A stretch of DNA of 64,000 bases, taken from assembly GCA_016869715.1 (NCBI GenBank), contig VGDM01000014.1, forward strand, positions 1 through 64,000, given 5' to 3'. The notes beneath the pieces are model-generated. The model was not told the origin of the DNA. It saw nothing but the letters and a program-made list of their open reading frames with translations, and made no database searches. Source of the stretch: Alphaproteobacteria bacterium. Lineage in GTDB: Bacteria; Pseudomonadota; Alphaproteobacteria; Acetobacterales; Acetobacteraceae. Shown here piece after piece: positions 1 to 8,867 of the stretch. Position 1 is the first letter of the stretch. Each line of letters begins with the position of its first letter. A program made the translations under genes and the position numbers.

Positions 1-292
1 CTCCGAACCCTTCACAGATTGGCTGACCAAAGTCGGCATTAAGCCGATCCGGATCTATCCCGGGTCACCCTGGGAAAACGGCTATAACGAGTGGTTTAAC
101 GGAACACTTCGCAGAGAGGTGCTCAACACTGAATGGTTTAGCACACCCCCCAGGCCCAAACTCTCATCAATCAATAGCTCAACCAATATAACCATATCCG
201 GCCCCACCACGCCCTCGGAATGCGGCCGCCGGCACCCGAAACATACTTAGTAAATCCACAAATCACTGGTACATAAAAATGGGAGCGGGACA
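1..292 (+). mobile_element. IS3-family insertion sequence remnant (3' end of DDE transposase)
   Basis: The frame beginning at base 2 reads the C-terminal part of an IS3-type integrase-core transposase, including IYPGSPWENGYNEWFNGTLR, which contains the usual E of the DDE triad context (ENGYNE). After about base 145 the homology moves to another frame, where QYNHIRPHHALGMRPP can be read at about 175-235 behind an in-frame TAG. The gene is therefore frameshifted and inactive as well as cut by the window edge. The probable right inverted repeat is GCGGGACA at 285-292, which reads TGTCCCGC on the other strand, and phosphatase coding sequence begins immediately beyond it. The IS end is inferred from where the flanking gene's homology stops. 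Confidence 0.8.
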
Positions 293-978
293 CCTCAGAC
301 CCAAAGGGCGCCACTGCCGCTTCCAGCGCGGCGGCGAGCAGCGCCGGGTGCGCGTCCAATATCGCCTGCTTTGCTTCCTCTGGCGCTTCATCCGGCAACG
401 GGTGATCGCGGCGCCAGAAGCGATCCGTCGCCACATAATCCGCCAGGATTTGCTCCCACGAAACGCCAAGCGCGGTCAGGATCAGCGCGGCACCAAGCCC
501 TGTTCGGTCCTTCCCTGCTGAGCAATGAAACAACAGCGGCCGGCGGTCATCCTCCAGGATCAGATCACAAAGCTGTCGATAGACCGGCAATTGCTCAGTC
601 GCGTATTTCAAATAGGCAATGCCGAGCAGCCGCGTCGTCTCCGCCCGCGTCGCCGCGCCATTGGCCAAAAGATCACGGAGAGATGCACCAATGCGCGGTT
701 CAATCGGCAGCGGCACGGCCCGCGCACCGGGCGGCAGGCGGAAAGGGGCGACGGCGGCTTCATGCCTGCCGCGCAAATCGCATAAGGTGCTGAGGCCCGT
801 CGCCTCCAGCGTCAACAAATCCTGATCGGTCAGCCGGTGCAGCGCATCGGACCGGAACAGCACCCCATGGCGTAAAGCCCGGCCCTGATGGCCTTGCCAG
901 CCCCCCAAAATCCCGGAGGTTGGAAGCACCTTCCAGCAGCAAAAGCCGGGGCAGAAGCCGGGGCAAAATCTGGGTCAT
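293..978 (-). pseudogene. Tyrosine-protein phosphatase (DSP/Tyr_phosphatase family), broken twice
   Basis: The product carries the cysteine phosphatase P-loop HCSAGKDRTG and, upstream, the typical GASNLRDFGG and LFRSDALHRLT motifs of bacterial tyrosine/serine phosphatases. The natural start is ATG at 978, but the first 25 codons are out of phase with the rest. Removing one G from the run of six at 901-906 (C6 on the plus strand) restores GAT TTT GGG GGC TGG, giving DFGGWQGHQG continuous with the downstream domain. At the other end the coding sequence runs into the IS3 remnant at about 292, so the last residues of an otherwise roughly 250-residue protein are replaced by IS-derived sequence. 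A start at 929 would give a protein lacking the N-terminal motif. I judge it non-functional, though the homopolymer change could be a sequencing error. Confidence 0.75.
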
Positions 979-1087
979 GAGCGATTTATGTCACAAAGCA
1001 TGGCGCTGGCCATGCGGCGGGATTGTTTCACGCGGGGCAAAACTATTTTAGAAGGCAGGCGGCTTTTGTCATCTTTGGGAACAAAAC

Positions 1088-2398
1088 ATGGGCACTGCCC
1101 TGGAAATTTTGATCATCCTGCTGCTGGTAATGCTGAATGGCGCCTTTGCCATGTCGGAATTGGCCATTGTGTCGTCCCGCCGCTCCCGGCTGATGGCCAT
1201 GCAGAAGCGTGGCGTGCGCGGCGCGGATACGGCGCTTGCCCTGGCCGAGGACCCAAAGCGTTTCCTGCCGACCGTGCAGGTGGGCATCACGATGGTCGGC
1301 ATCATCGCCGGTGCCTTTGGTGGTACGCGCCTTTCCGGCCCCGTGGCTGCAGGCTTGGAAATGCTGCCCTTCACCATGCCCTTCGCCCAGGAAGTCTCTT
1401 TCGCGCTGGTGGTGCTGGCGATCACCTATCTAAGCCTGATCCTGGGTGAGCTGGTGCCGAAGCAATTGGCCCTGCGCCAGCCCGAGAAAATCGCCATTCT
1501 GGTCGCGCGACCCTTGGCGCTGCTGGCGCGCCTTACCGCGCCAATGGTCTGGCTTTTGGGCGCTTCTTCCGCGCTGGTGCTCCGCTTCTTTGGCCCGGTG
1601 CGTGCTCCCGATCAGGCTGTGACAGAAGAGGAAGTTAAGGCCGTGGTTGCCGAAGGTGCCCAGGCTGGCGCGCTTGAGACCGAAGAACGCCACATGATCG
1701 AACGCGTGCTGCGCCTTGGTGACAAGCCCGTGCGCGCGTTGATGACGCCGCGCAATGACATCGTCTGGCTTGACCGGGTCAAGGCATTGGAAAACCTGCC
1801 CGAAAGGCTCCGCGGCGCGCATGTAACGCGCTTCATTGTGGCGGATGGGCGGGTCGATAATGTAGTGGGCGTCGTCGCGGCCAAGGATTTGCTGGATCAG
1901 CTGCTCGCCGGCGGGCCTATGTCGCTTGATGCTGCCCTGCGTCAGCCCTTGGTGTTGCCCGATACGCTGACCGCGCTGGATGCGCTGGAACGCCTGCGCG
2001 GCGATCCGCTCGGCATGGCGCTGGTGATGGATGAATACGGGTCCTTCGAAGGCATGGTGACCGCGTCTGATCTGCTGGAGGCGATCATTGGCGAATTGGG
2101 GCCAAGTGAGCCCATGCCGGCGGAAGCCGCGGTGCTGCGCTTTGATGGATCCCTTTTGCTGGATGGCAGCATGCCGTCCGATGAATTGCGCGCGCGGCTC
2201 GACCTGCCGGAAATGCCCGGTGCCGGGACCTATCACACCGTGGCTGGGTTGATGCTGGCCCTGCTGCAACGTGTCCCGCGCGAGAGGGACCGGATTGTCT
2301 GGGCCGGCTGGCGCTTTGAAATTGTTGATATGGACGGAAGGCGCGTGGATAAGGTGCTGGCGAGCCGGGAGGAAGCCGGGGCCGATGGCGGGGGGTAA
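1088..2398 (+). CDS. CNNM-domain / CBS-domain / CorC_HlyC integral membrane protein (hemolysin C-like)
   Basis: This 436-residue protein has the three-part build of the CNNM/CorB (formerly hemolysin-like TlyC) family. An N-terminal DUF21/CNNM membrane domain spans roughly residues 1-190 with hydrophobic segments near 3-23, 65-85, 97-118 and 130-155. A tandem CBS region follows at about 205-325 (RALMTPRNDIVWLD is the usual first-CBS motif, and LVMDEYGSFEGMVT the second), then a C-terminal CorC_HlyC domain at about 345-425. Characterised relatives are implicated in magnesium or other divalent-cation export, with CBS domains sensing nucleotides. Substrate is not evident from sequence. The ATG at 1088 puts MSELAIVSS at the usual distance from the N-terminus. 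The gene appears monocistronic and intact between two decayed regions. Confidence 0.88.
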   Translation: MGTALEILIILLLVMLNGAFAMSELAIVSSRRSRLMAMQKRGVRGADTALALAEDPKRFLPTVQVGITMVGIIAGAFGGTRLSGPVAAGLEMLPFTMPFAQEVSFALVVLAITYLSLILGELVPKQLALRQPEKIAILVARPLALLARLTAPMVWLLGASSALVLRFFGPVRAPDQAVTEEEVKAVVAEGAQAGALETEERHMIERVLRLGDKPVRALMTPRNDIVWLDRVKALENLPERLRGAHVTRFIVADGRVDNVVGVVAAKDLLDQLLAGGPMSLDAALRQPLVLPDTLTALDALERLRGDPLGMALVMDEYGSFEGMVTASDLLEAIIGELGPSEPMPAEAAVLRFDGSLLLDGSMPSDELRARLDLPEMPGAGTYHTVAGLMLALLQRVPRERDRIVWAGWRFEIVDMDGRRVDKVLASREEAGADGGG

Positions 2399-2459
2399 GG
2401 ATTTTTCTTTTCCGGATGGGTTCCGTACGCTGTAAGGCTGCCTCGGAAGGAGTTCCGTC

Positions 2460-2733
2460 AAGTCCCTGGCCTCTGCCTCTGCTGTCACCGCCCCTGAAGG
2501 TGGTCGCATAGAATTCCGCCTGTAGGCTGAGGAAAAGGCCATGCTCGCCCGCACGGCGGCGTTGATGAACATGGACCTGACGGCCTTCATCCTGAGCAAA
2601 AATGCTGCCCGAAGCGCGCGCCGTCATCGAAAACGCCGAGCGTCTGGCGCTTTCTGAGCATGATAGCCTGCGCGTCCTGGCGCTTTTGGAAAACCCGCAG
2701 GCGCCCAATGAAAAACTCAGGCGTGCCAGTTAG
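2460..2733 (+). pseudogene. TacA-like (DUF1778) antitoxin remnant
   Basis: Reading forward from about 2460 gives a short N-terminus ending GGRIEFRL, then an in-frame TAG at 2523-2525, then AEEKAMLARTAALMNMDLTA, typical of the ribbon-helix-helix DUF1778 antitoxins paired with GNAT toxins. At the A5 run 2598-2602 the frame slips and the remainder (MLPEARAVIENAERLALSEH and on to the TAG at 2731-2733) continues one frame over. The gene thus has one nonsense codon and one frameshift. No clear start codon is visible upstream, so the 5' boundary is approximate. It sits 17 bases before the partner toxin, the usual operon order. Confidence 0.72.
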
Positions 2734-2750
2734 GTGGCCCGTAAGAACAC

Positions 2751-3266
2751 TTGAGCAGCCCCTGGCGGGAGCAGCTGCTTTCCCGTAGCCATGACCGCAA
2801 GAGTTTTGATTGCGGCGAACCTGCGCTGAATGAATTTGTGGCGCGCTATGCACGGCAAAGCCATGAAAGCGGCGGGGCCAAGACCTTTATGGTGGTGGAC
2901 CCTGCCGCACCGCAGGAAACTCTGGGCTTTTACAGCGTCAGATTCGGCGCGCTGGCCTATGCCCGCACACCCGCGCTGCTGACGCGCGGCCTGGGGCGCT
3001 ATGAGGTACCTGGCTTTCGCCTCGGCCGATTGGCGGTCGAACGCGAATGGCAAGGGCAGGGCATGAGCGGGGCGCTGCTCATCGCCGCCGGGCGGCGCTG
3101 TATCGCGGTCGCTCAGGAAGTGGGCGGCGTGGCTTTGCCCATAGACGTGAAATCGAACCGCGCGGCGCAATAGTATGTAGGGTTTGGTGCGCTTCGTCCG
3201 GAAGATCCGCCGCTGTCGCTTGTGCTGCCGCTGAGTACCATCGCACAGGCGATGGCGCGGGCGTGA
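2751..3266 (+). pseudogene. TacT-like GNAT acetyltransferase toxin, truncated by a nonsense codon
   Basis: The TTG at 2751 opens a GNAT-fold protein of the TacT/AtaT type: FDCGEPALNEFVARYARQ near the start and RLAVEREWQGQGMSGALL, where the Q/RxxGxG/A acetyl-CoA loop is visible. Family members acetylate aminoacyl-tRNA and block translation. An in-frame TAG at 3171-3173 interrupts the last helix/strand. Reading through it, the frame continues YVGFGALRPEDPPLSLVLPL to a natural TGA at 3264-3266, so the stop most likely replaced a Trp codon (relatives have RWY). The stop removes about 31 C-terminal residues including the conserved YxGFGA motif. With the antitoxin also broken, the pair looks dead. 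Confidence 0.75.
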
Positions 3267-3289
3267 TCGTCTGGGCAGGGCGTTTTACC

Positions 3290-3626
3290 TCACACTGACC
3301 CCTTGCGCTTCACCACCAGAATACGTGCCGCACCAATCGGGTGGGCGACATGCTCATCCCCCACATCGGCCACAAAAACATCGTTTGGCCCAAGGCGCAC
3401 GGATTGTTCGGCGCCATTCAGCCGATACTTCATCTCAACCGCGCCATCGAGTACGACGAAACCCTCGGCCCCGTCATTGACGTGCCAGATTTAGGGCTGA
3501 TCGGTCCAGTGCAGCCGCACCGTGGCGGCCTCAATTTCGGCGAAATCACAGGCACCCCAAGCACGGGAAGCGGTAACGCTGCGGTCGTCCTGATAGATGT
3601 CGGGCTTGAGTCTATCCTTGCTCAAA
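3290..3626 (-). pseudogene. Small cupin-domain protein with internal stop
   Basis: On the minus strand a TTG at 3626 opens a frame reading DFAEIEAATVRLHWTDQP, then TAA at 3491-3493, then IWHVNDGAEGFVVLDGAVEM and LGPNDVFVADVGDEHVAHPI to TGA at 3290-3292. The H(V)xDGxEGFVVLDG and D.FV.D..EHVAHP segments are the two conserved cupin motifs with the metal-binding His/Glu positions. Without the TAA it would be a 111-residue single-domain cupin. The stop lies just before the first metal motif, so any product would be inactive. It lies directly downstream of gpt on the same strand, so was probably the last gene of that unit. Confidence 0.7.
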
Positions 3627-3636
3627 AGCGAAAACC

Positions 3637-4116
3637 CTATTTGCCCGCCGATTTCGCAATCGGCGCAATGAATTGCGGCTCCGAATCCCAGGGGAACAGG
3701 ATCCAGGTATCCTGGCTCACTTCCGTAATGAAGGTATCTACCATCGGCTTGCCGGCGGGCTTGGCATAAACGGTCGCGAAATGCGCCCTGGGCAGCAGGG
3801 AGCGCACGACCCGTGCTGTGGTGCCGGTGTCCACCAGATCATCCAAGATCAGCCAGCCTTCGCCATCGCCTGCAGCATCGGGCATTTTCACCACGCGCGG
3901 CTCGCCCTTCGTTTCCTCATCATATGTCAGGACCGAGACGGTTTCGATCATACGGCAATCCAATTCCCGCGCCACCACGGCGGCTGGGATCAGCCCGCCG
4001 CGGGTGATGGCAACCACGCCGCGCCAGGGGCCGCGTTCCAGCAACCGCCAGGCCACTGCCTTGGCATCGCGGTGCAATTGGTCCCAGGAAACCGTGAAGT
4101 ATTTCTGCGCCATCAA
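3637..4116 (-). CDS. gpt: Xanthine(-guanine) phosphoribosyltransferase
   Basis: The 159-residue product matches the XGPRT family in length and motifs: the PRPP-binding loop [14 protein letters not shown] at about residues 91-104, [10 protein letters not shown] at about 36-45 and a C-terminal [10 protein letters not shown] typical of Gpt. It converts xanthine or guanine with PRPP to XMP or GMP in purine salvage, in the cytoplasm. The start is either of two adjacent ATG codons (4116 or 4113), and the first overlaps the TGA of csaA, so the two genes are translationally coupled. The pairing of a nucleobase salvage enzyme with an RNA-binding protein has no obvious functional explanation. Confidence 0.9.
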   Translation of the reverse strand: MMAQKYFTVSWDQLHRDAKAVAWRLLERGPWRGVVAITRGGLIPAAVVARELDCRMIETVSVLTYDEETKGEPRVVKMPDAAGDGEGWLILDDLVDTGTTARVVRSLLPRAHFATVYAKPAGKPMVDTFITEVSQDTWILFPWDSEPQFIAPIAKSAGK

Positions 4117-4454
4117 AACATCCTTCCGCCATTCGGCACGCGTTGATCCGGGGCCAGCAGCACCACGGCACCCGCTTCATCGGGCATGCCGAGGACCAGA
4201 ACCTCACTCATGAAGCCCGCGATGCGGCGCGGGGCGAAATTCACCACCGCCGCCACCTGCCGCCCCACCAGGGCTTCGGGCGCGTAATGCACGGTTAATT
4301 GCGCTGAGGATCGCTTGACGCCGATTGCTGGCCCGAAATCAATGCTGAGCTTGATGGCGGGCTTGCGCACCTCCGGAAAGGGTTCGGCGGTCAGGATGGT
4401 GCCGACGCGGATATCAATCCGGTGGAATTCATCAAGGCTGGCTGTGGGTTCCAT
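4113..4454 (-). CDS. csaA: CsaA-like tRNA-binding-domain protein
   Basis: This 113-residue protein is a stand-alone EMAP-II/Arc1p-type tRNA-binding OB fold: [20 protein letters not shown] at the N-terminus, [18 protein letters not shown] in the centre and [17 protein letters not shown] at the C-terminus are diagnostic. Characterised CsaA proteins are homodimers that bind tRNA and have been described as export-related chaperones. Which role applies here cannot be told. Length equals the family norm. It overlaps gpt by four bases and is the first gene of the csaA-gpt(-cupin) unit. Confidence 0.88.
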   Translation of the reverse strand: MEPTASLDEFHRIDIRVGTILTAEPFPEVRKPAIKLSIDFGPAIGVKRSSAQLTVHYAPEALVGRQVAAVVNFAPRRIAGFMSEVLVLGMPDEAGAVVLLAPDQRVPNGGRMF

Positions 4455-4565
4455 GTCGGGGATTTAATCCAGATTCGCGGGGGGTGAAACTGCCCGGGGC
4501 TTTTCCCCGCGCGCCAGAGGGGGCATGAGAGGGGCCGTAACTGCACCTGATGGAAGCCTGACTTG

Positions 4566-6170
4566 ATGCGTGATCTTCACCTTGCCGGCCGCAGCCCCGC
4601 CTATGGCACCCATGGCATGGCCGCAACCTCCATGCCGCAAGCCACTTTCGCCGCGCTTGAAATCCTGCGCGCCGGCGGGAATGCCATGGATGCCGCCATC
4701 GCTGCTTGCGCCGTGCAATGCGTGATCGAACCGGAATCGACCGGCATTGGCGGCGATTGCTTCTGCCTTTACGTGCCCGCCGGCAGCAGCACGGTGATTG
4801 CGCTGAATGGTTCCGGCCGCGCGCCGGGTGCTGCGACGCCGGAGGCCATTCGCGCCACCGGCACCACGAAGCTCGAAAATACCTCGGCCCATTCGGTTAC
4901 GGTGCCGGGCGCCACTTCCGCTTGGGAATTGTTGAACCTCACGCATGGCAAGCTGGGGCTGGATCGCATCCTGCAGGCGGCAATCCATTATGCCGAAGAA
5001 GGCTTCCCCATCACGCCGCGTGTGTCAGCGGATTGGGAAGGTTCGGTCGGTAAGCTGCTGAAGCACCCCGCATCGGCGCGGCGCTTTTTGGACAATGGCG
5101 CTGCCTACAAGCTCGGCACCCGTTTCCGGCAGCCTGAATTGGCCAAGACCTTGCGCGCCATCGCGGCGCGTGGTGCGGAGGCTTTCTATCAAGGCGAAGT
5201 GGCCGCCGATATTGTGGCGACGCTGCGCGAAGCAGGCGGTCTGCACACCGAAGAAGATTTCGCCAATGGCCAGAAGGCAGCAGAATTCGTGACACCCATT
5301 TCCATCCCCTGGCGCGGGATGGAGGTTTATCAATGCCCGCCCAATGGATCGGGCCTGCATGCGTTGCAAATCTTGGGCACACTCGCCCAGCTGCCAACAC
5401 CGGAAGGCGGGCCACTTTCGGCCACTCGTTTGCATCGGCATATCGAAGCCGCGCGCATGGCCTATCGGGATCGTGATGCGTTCCTGGCCGATCCAGCGCA
5501 AGTGAATGTGCCGGTCGAACAACTGCTGAATGCGGATTACCTGGAGCGCTTGGCAGGCCTCATCCGCGATGACGCGGTGCTGCCGGAATTACCGGCGGCG
5601 GGTGAGAGCGATCTGAACAAGCACAAGGATACGGTTTATCTTTGCGTGGTGGATAAGGATGGCAATGCGTGTTCCTTCATCAATTCGCTATTTGAAGGCT
5701 TTGGTTCCGGCATCCTTGCAGAAAAATCCGGTGTCATGCTGCAAAATCGCGGTTTCGGCTTCCGCCTGCAGGAAGGCCACCCAAATTGCATCGCGCCCAA
5801 TAGGCGCCCACTGCATACGATCATCCCCGGCATGGTGATGAAGAATGGCCGCGCCATCATGCCTTATGGCGTGATGGGGGGGCGCTATCAGCCGACCGGT
5901 CATAGCTACTTCCTGACGAATTACTTTGAATTCGGACTGGACATTCAGGAAGCGATTGATCTGCCCCGCCTGATGCCGCAGGACGGCAAGGTGCGGGTGG
6001 AACGCGGCTTCAGCGGTGCGGTGATTGATCAGCTCAATCGCCTGGGCCATGTCTGCGAAGGCATCGAAAAGCCGCATGGCGGCGGTCAGGCGATTTTCAT
6101 TGACCATGAAAAGGGCTGCCTGGTGGGCGGTTCTGACCCGCGCAAGGATGGCTGCGCGATGGGTTACTGA
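4566..6170 (+). CDS. Gamma-glutamyltransferase family protein
   Basis: The 534-residue protein belongs to the N-terminal-nucleophile GGT family. AALEILRAGGNAMDAAIAAC and ESTGIGGDCFCLY near the N-terminus are hallmark large-subunit motifs. HKDTVYLCVVDKDGNACSFI places the autoprocessing and catalytic Thr at about residue 356, and the small subunit ends in DPRKDGCAMGY. The enzyme class hydrolyses or transfers gamma-glutamyl groups such as those of glutathione. There is no evident signal peptide, so it may be one of the cytoplasmic GGT-like hydrolases with a different substrate (for example cephalosporin acylase-like or YwrD-like). A TTG at 4563 directly precedes the ATG chosen. It is followed after 38 bases by an amidase on the same strand. 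Confidence 0.85.
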   Translation: MRDLHLAGRSPAYGTHGMAATSMPQATFAALEILRAGGNAMDAAIAACAVQCVIEPESTGIGGDCFCLYVPAGSSTVIALNGSGRAPGAATPEAIRATGTTKLENTSAHSVTVPGATSAWELLNLTHGKLGLDRILQAAIHYAEEGFPITPRVSADWEGSVGKLLKHPASARRFLDNGAAYKLGTRFRQPELAKTLRAIAARGAEAFYQGEVAADIVATLREAGGLHTEEDFANGQKAAEFVTPISIPWRGMEVYQCPPNGSGLHALQILGTLAQLPTPEGGPLSATRLHRHIEAARMAYRDRDAFLADPAQVNVPVEQLLNADYLERLAGLIRDDAVLPELPAAGESDLNKHKDTVYLCVVDKDGNACSFINSLFEGFGSGILAEKSGVMLQNRGFGFRLQEGHPNCIAPNRRPLHTIIPGMVMKNGRAIMPYGVMGGRYQPTGHSYFLTNYFEFGLDIQEAIDLPRLMPQDGKVRVERGFSGAVIDQLNRLGHVCEGIEKPHGGGQAIFIDHEKGCLVGGSDPRKDGCAMGY

Positions 6171-6208
6171 TTAGCCGCGCAATTTCAAGAAAAACCAAGG
6201 AAACGCCG

Positions 6209-7705
6209 ATGACCGAACCCTGTGACCTGACCGCCGTTGAAGCGCGCCGCCTGATCGGGCGGCGCAAGCTTTCCCCCGTTGAATTGCTGGAAAGCTGCCT
6301 GACGCGCGTCGGCGAGGTGAACCACGCGGTGAATGCCGTGGTGGCCTTGGATGAGGACCGCGCCCGTGCCGCCGCGCGCAAGGCCGAAGCCGCCGCGATG
6401 CGTGGTGATGAATTAGGCCCGTTACACGGCCTGCCCGTGGGCATCAAAGATTTGGAAGAAACTGCGGGGCTCCGCACCACCTATGGCAGCCCGATTTTTC
6501 GCGACTTCGTGCCCGATGCGGATTGCGGCATGGTCGCCAATCTGCGCGCCAATGGCGCCATTGTGGCGGGCAAGACCAATACGCCGGAATTCGGCGCGGG
6601 CGCCAATACCCGCAACGCCGTCTATGGCGTGACGGGTAATCCCTTTGATCCGATGAAATCCGCTGCCGGGTCTTCAGGCGGTTCGGGTGTGGCCCTGGCC
6701 ACCAATATGTTTCCGATCTGCTCGGGTTCCGACACTGGCGGTTCGCTCCGCAATCCGGCCGCCTTCAATGGCATTGTTGGCTATCGGCCTTCACCTGGCC
6801 TGGTGCCTTCCGAAAAGCGTGCCCATGGCTGGTCTGGTCTGCCGGTGCTCGGCCCCATGGGGCGTAATGTGGCCGATGTTTGCCTATTGCTGTCGGCCAT
6901 GGCGTCTGATGATGCGCGCGACCCCCTCGCCTATACATTGCACGATGGCTATGTGCGTGAAGAGCCGAGCCTCTATTTCCCCGTGCCGCGTTTTGACCTT
7001 GCGAGCCTACGCTTGGCTTTCAGCCCGGATTTCGGCCAGGCGCCGACCGAAAAGCACATCCGCGACATCTTCGCCGACCGTGCCGGCGCCATCGCGCCCA
7101 TGTTCGGCGCGGCGGAGGCTGCGCATCCGGATTGCACCGGCGGTGACGAGGCGTTCGAAGTGCTGCGCGCGGCGGGCTTCCTGACCTCGCATCAGGAGAA
7201 ATGCCGTACTCGCCCTCAAGATGTCGGGCCCAATGTGCGCGCCAATGTCGAGGAAGGGCTGCGCTATAGCCTGGATGACTATGCCCGCGCGGCGGCGGCG
7301 CAGACCAAGATGTACCGCGCCTGGCAGGAGTTTTTCGCCGCGCATAATGTGCTGATCACGCCGGCCATCACGATCTCGCCCCGGCCCTGGAAAGAACTCT
7401 ATCCTGCCGAGATTGATGGTAAACCAACCCGGACCTACTTTCATTGGTTGGCGCTTGCCTATTACCCCACGCTCTGTGGCCATCCGGCGATTTCGATCCC
7501 GATGGGGCTGGACCGCAACGGCATGCCCTTTGGCTTGCAGGTGGTGGGCCCGCGCGGAGGGGATCGGCTCGTGCTTGCTGTCGCGGCGGCGATTGAGGAA
7601 GCTTTTGCCAGTGATCCGCTGCGCTGCCGCCCCGTGCCGGTTTTGGCGAAGCTGAAGGCCGCCAAGCCGGTGAAGGATATGCCGGGCGCGGTGGGGTGGG
7701 ATTGA
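6209..7705 (+). CDS. Amidase (amidase-signature family)
   Basis: The 498-residue protein has the complete amidase-signature catalytic set: the Lys in LPVGIKDLEE (about residue 79), the first Ser in the Gly/Ser-rich stretch SAAGSSGGSGVA (about 150-161) and the nucleophile Ser in GSDTGGSLRNPAAF (about 180). The family hydrolyses C-N bonds of carboxamides. Substrate cannot be inferred. It lies 38 bases after the GGT-like gene and is intact, unlike the second amidase of this window at 25.3-26.1 kb. Its C-terminal half carries the usual GHPAISIPMGLDRNGMPFG motif, so the whole domain is present. Not a GatA: no gatB or gatC is nearby, and the length and C-terminus fit catabolic amidases better. Confidence 0.87.
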   Translation: MTEPCDLTAVEARRLIGRRKLSPVELLESCLTRVGEVNHAVNAVVALDEDRARAAARKAEAAAMRGDELGPLHGLPVGIKDLEETAGLRTTYGSPIFRDFVPDADCGMVANLRANGAIVAGKTNTPEFGAGANTRNAVYGVTGNPFDPMKSAAGSSGGSGVALATNMFPICSGSDTGGSLRNPAAFNGIVGYRPSPGLVPSEKRAHGWSGLPVLGPMGRNVADVCLLLSAMASDDARDPLAYTLHDGYVREEPSLYFPVPRFDLASLRLAFSPDFGQAPTEKHIRDIFADRAGAIAPMFGAAEAAHPDCTGGDEAFEVLRAAGFLTSHQEKCRTRPQDVGPNVRANVEEGLRYSLDDYARAAAAQTKMYRAWQEFFAAHNVLITPAITISPRPWKELYPAEIDGKPTRTYFHWLALAYYPTLCGHPAISIPMGLDRNGMPFGLQVVGPRGGDRLVLAVAAAIEEAFASDPLRCRPVPVLAKLKAAKPVKDMPGAVGWD

Positions 7706-7748
7706 GCATAGGGCCTTACCCCCTGCCCCGCACCATTTCCGTCCTAGC

Positions 7749-8867
7749 ATGCGGCCCTTGCTAATCGGATCGGAAATCTATCGCGGCTCCACCTATGGGC
7801 CGAAGCATCCGCTGGCGATTCCTCGCGTTTCTACAACGCTTGACCTGATCCGTGCGCTGGATTGGGTGGCGCCTGATCAATACATCGAAAGCCCGCGCGC
7901 ATCGCCTGAAGAATTGCAACGCTTCCATCATGCCGATTACATCGCGGCCCTGATGCGCGCTGAGACAACCCAAAGCGTGAGCGCCGAGGATCGCGTGCGG
8001 TTTCGTATCGGCGCTGATGGCAATCCGGTTTATCGCGAAGTGTTTCGTCGCCCCGCCACCAGCGCGGGTGGTGTGCTGCTGGCGGCGAGGCTCACGGCCT
8101 CGGGCGGCGTTGTGCATGTGCCTGGTGGCGGAACGCATCATGGCCGCGCAGATCGCGCTTCAGGGTTTTGTTATGTGAATGATGCGGTGCTGGGCTTGCT
8201 CGCCTGGCGCGATCAGGGGCTTTCGCCGCTACTTTACGTGGATATTGACGCGCATCACGGCGATGGCGTGCAGGATGCCTTTCATGATGATCCGCATGTT
8301 GTCACGCTGTCGGTGCATGAGGATGGGCGCTGGCCCTTCACCGGTGGCTTGGGTGATCGCGCGGGCGGCCATGCGGCGAATATCCCGGTGCCGGCCGGCT
8401 TCAATGACAGTGAAATGGCTTGGGTGCTGCATGAAGCGATCCTGCCCATCGCGCGGCGCCTGAAGCCTGCCGCCATCATGCTGCAATGCGGGGCCGATGC
8501 GCTGGAAGAAGACCCGCTAACGCGCCTGGCACTCTCCAATAATGCGCATCGCGCCGTGGTGGGCGTGCTGCTGGGCGTCGCGCCACGGCTGATTGTGCTG
8601 GGCGGTGGCGGATATAATCCCTGGAGCGTGGCGCGTTGCTGGGCCGGGGTTTGGGGCTTGCTGAATGGCCATGCCCTGCCCGAACGCCTGCCCGATGCGG
8701 CAGAGGCGGTGCTGCGGACCCTCAGTTATCACCGCGCCGCCGGGCGCAACCCGCCCGAACATTGGTTCACCACACTCGCCGATACCCCGCGCCCTGGCGT
8801 GGTGCGCGCCGTGGTGCGCCGTGCGGCGGCAGCGGCGCTTGCGGCGCTTGCCGATCCCATGCCATGA
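7749..8867 (+). CDS. Histone deacetylase-fold (AcuC/HDAC class) hydrolase
   Basis: This 372-residue protein belongs to the arginase/deacetylase superfamily. GGGTHHGRADRASGFCYVND holds the paired catalytic His residues, YVDIDAHHGDGVQDAF gives Asp and His zinc ligands, and QCGADALEEDPL the second Asp ligand. Bacterial members deacetylate acetyl-lysine on acetyl-CoA synthetase (AcuC) or small amides such as acetylpolyamines. With LLIGSEIYRGSTYGPKHPL at the start it most resembles the AcuC-like branch, but no acetyl-CoA synthetase gene is adjacent. The ATG at 7749 is the first of the frame. Its TGA overlaps the start of the next gene, indicating co-translation. Confidence 0.87.
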   Translation: MRPLLIGSEIYRGSTYGPKHPLAIPRVSTTLDLIRALDWVAPDQYIESPRASPEELQRFHHADYIAALMRAETTQSVSAEDRVRFRIGADGNPVYREVFRRPATSAGGVLLAARLTASGGVVHVPGGGTHHGRADRASGFCYVNDAVLGLLAWRDQGLSPLLYVDIDAHHGDGVQDAFHDDPHVVTLSVHEDGRWPFTGGLGDRAGGHAANIPVPAGFNDSEMAWVLHEAILPIARRLKPAAIMLQCGADALEEDPLTRLALSNNAHRAVVGVLLGVAPRLIVLGGGGYNPWSVARCWAGVWGLLNGHALPERLPDAAEAVLRTLSYHRAAGRNPPEHWFTTLADTPRPGVVRAVVRRAAAAALAALADPMP

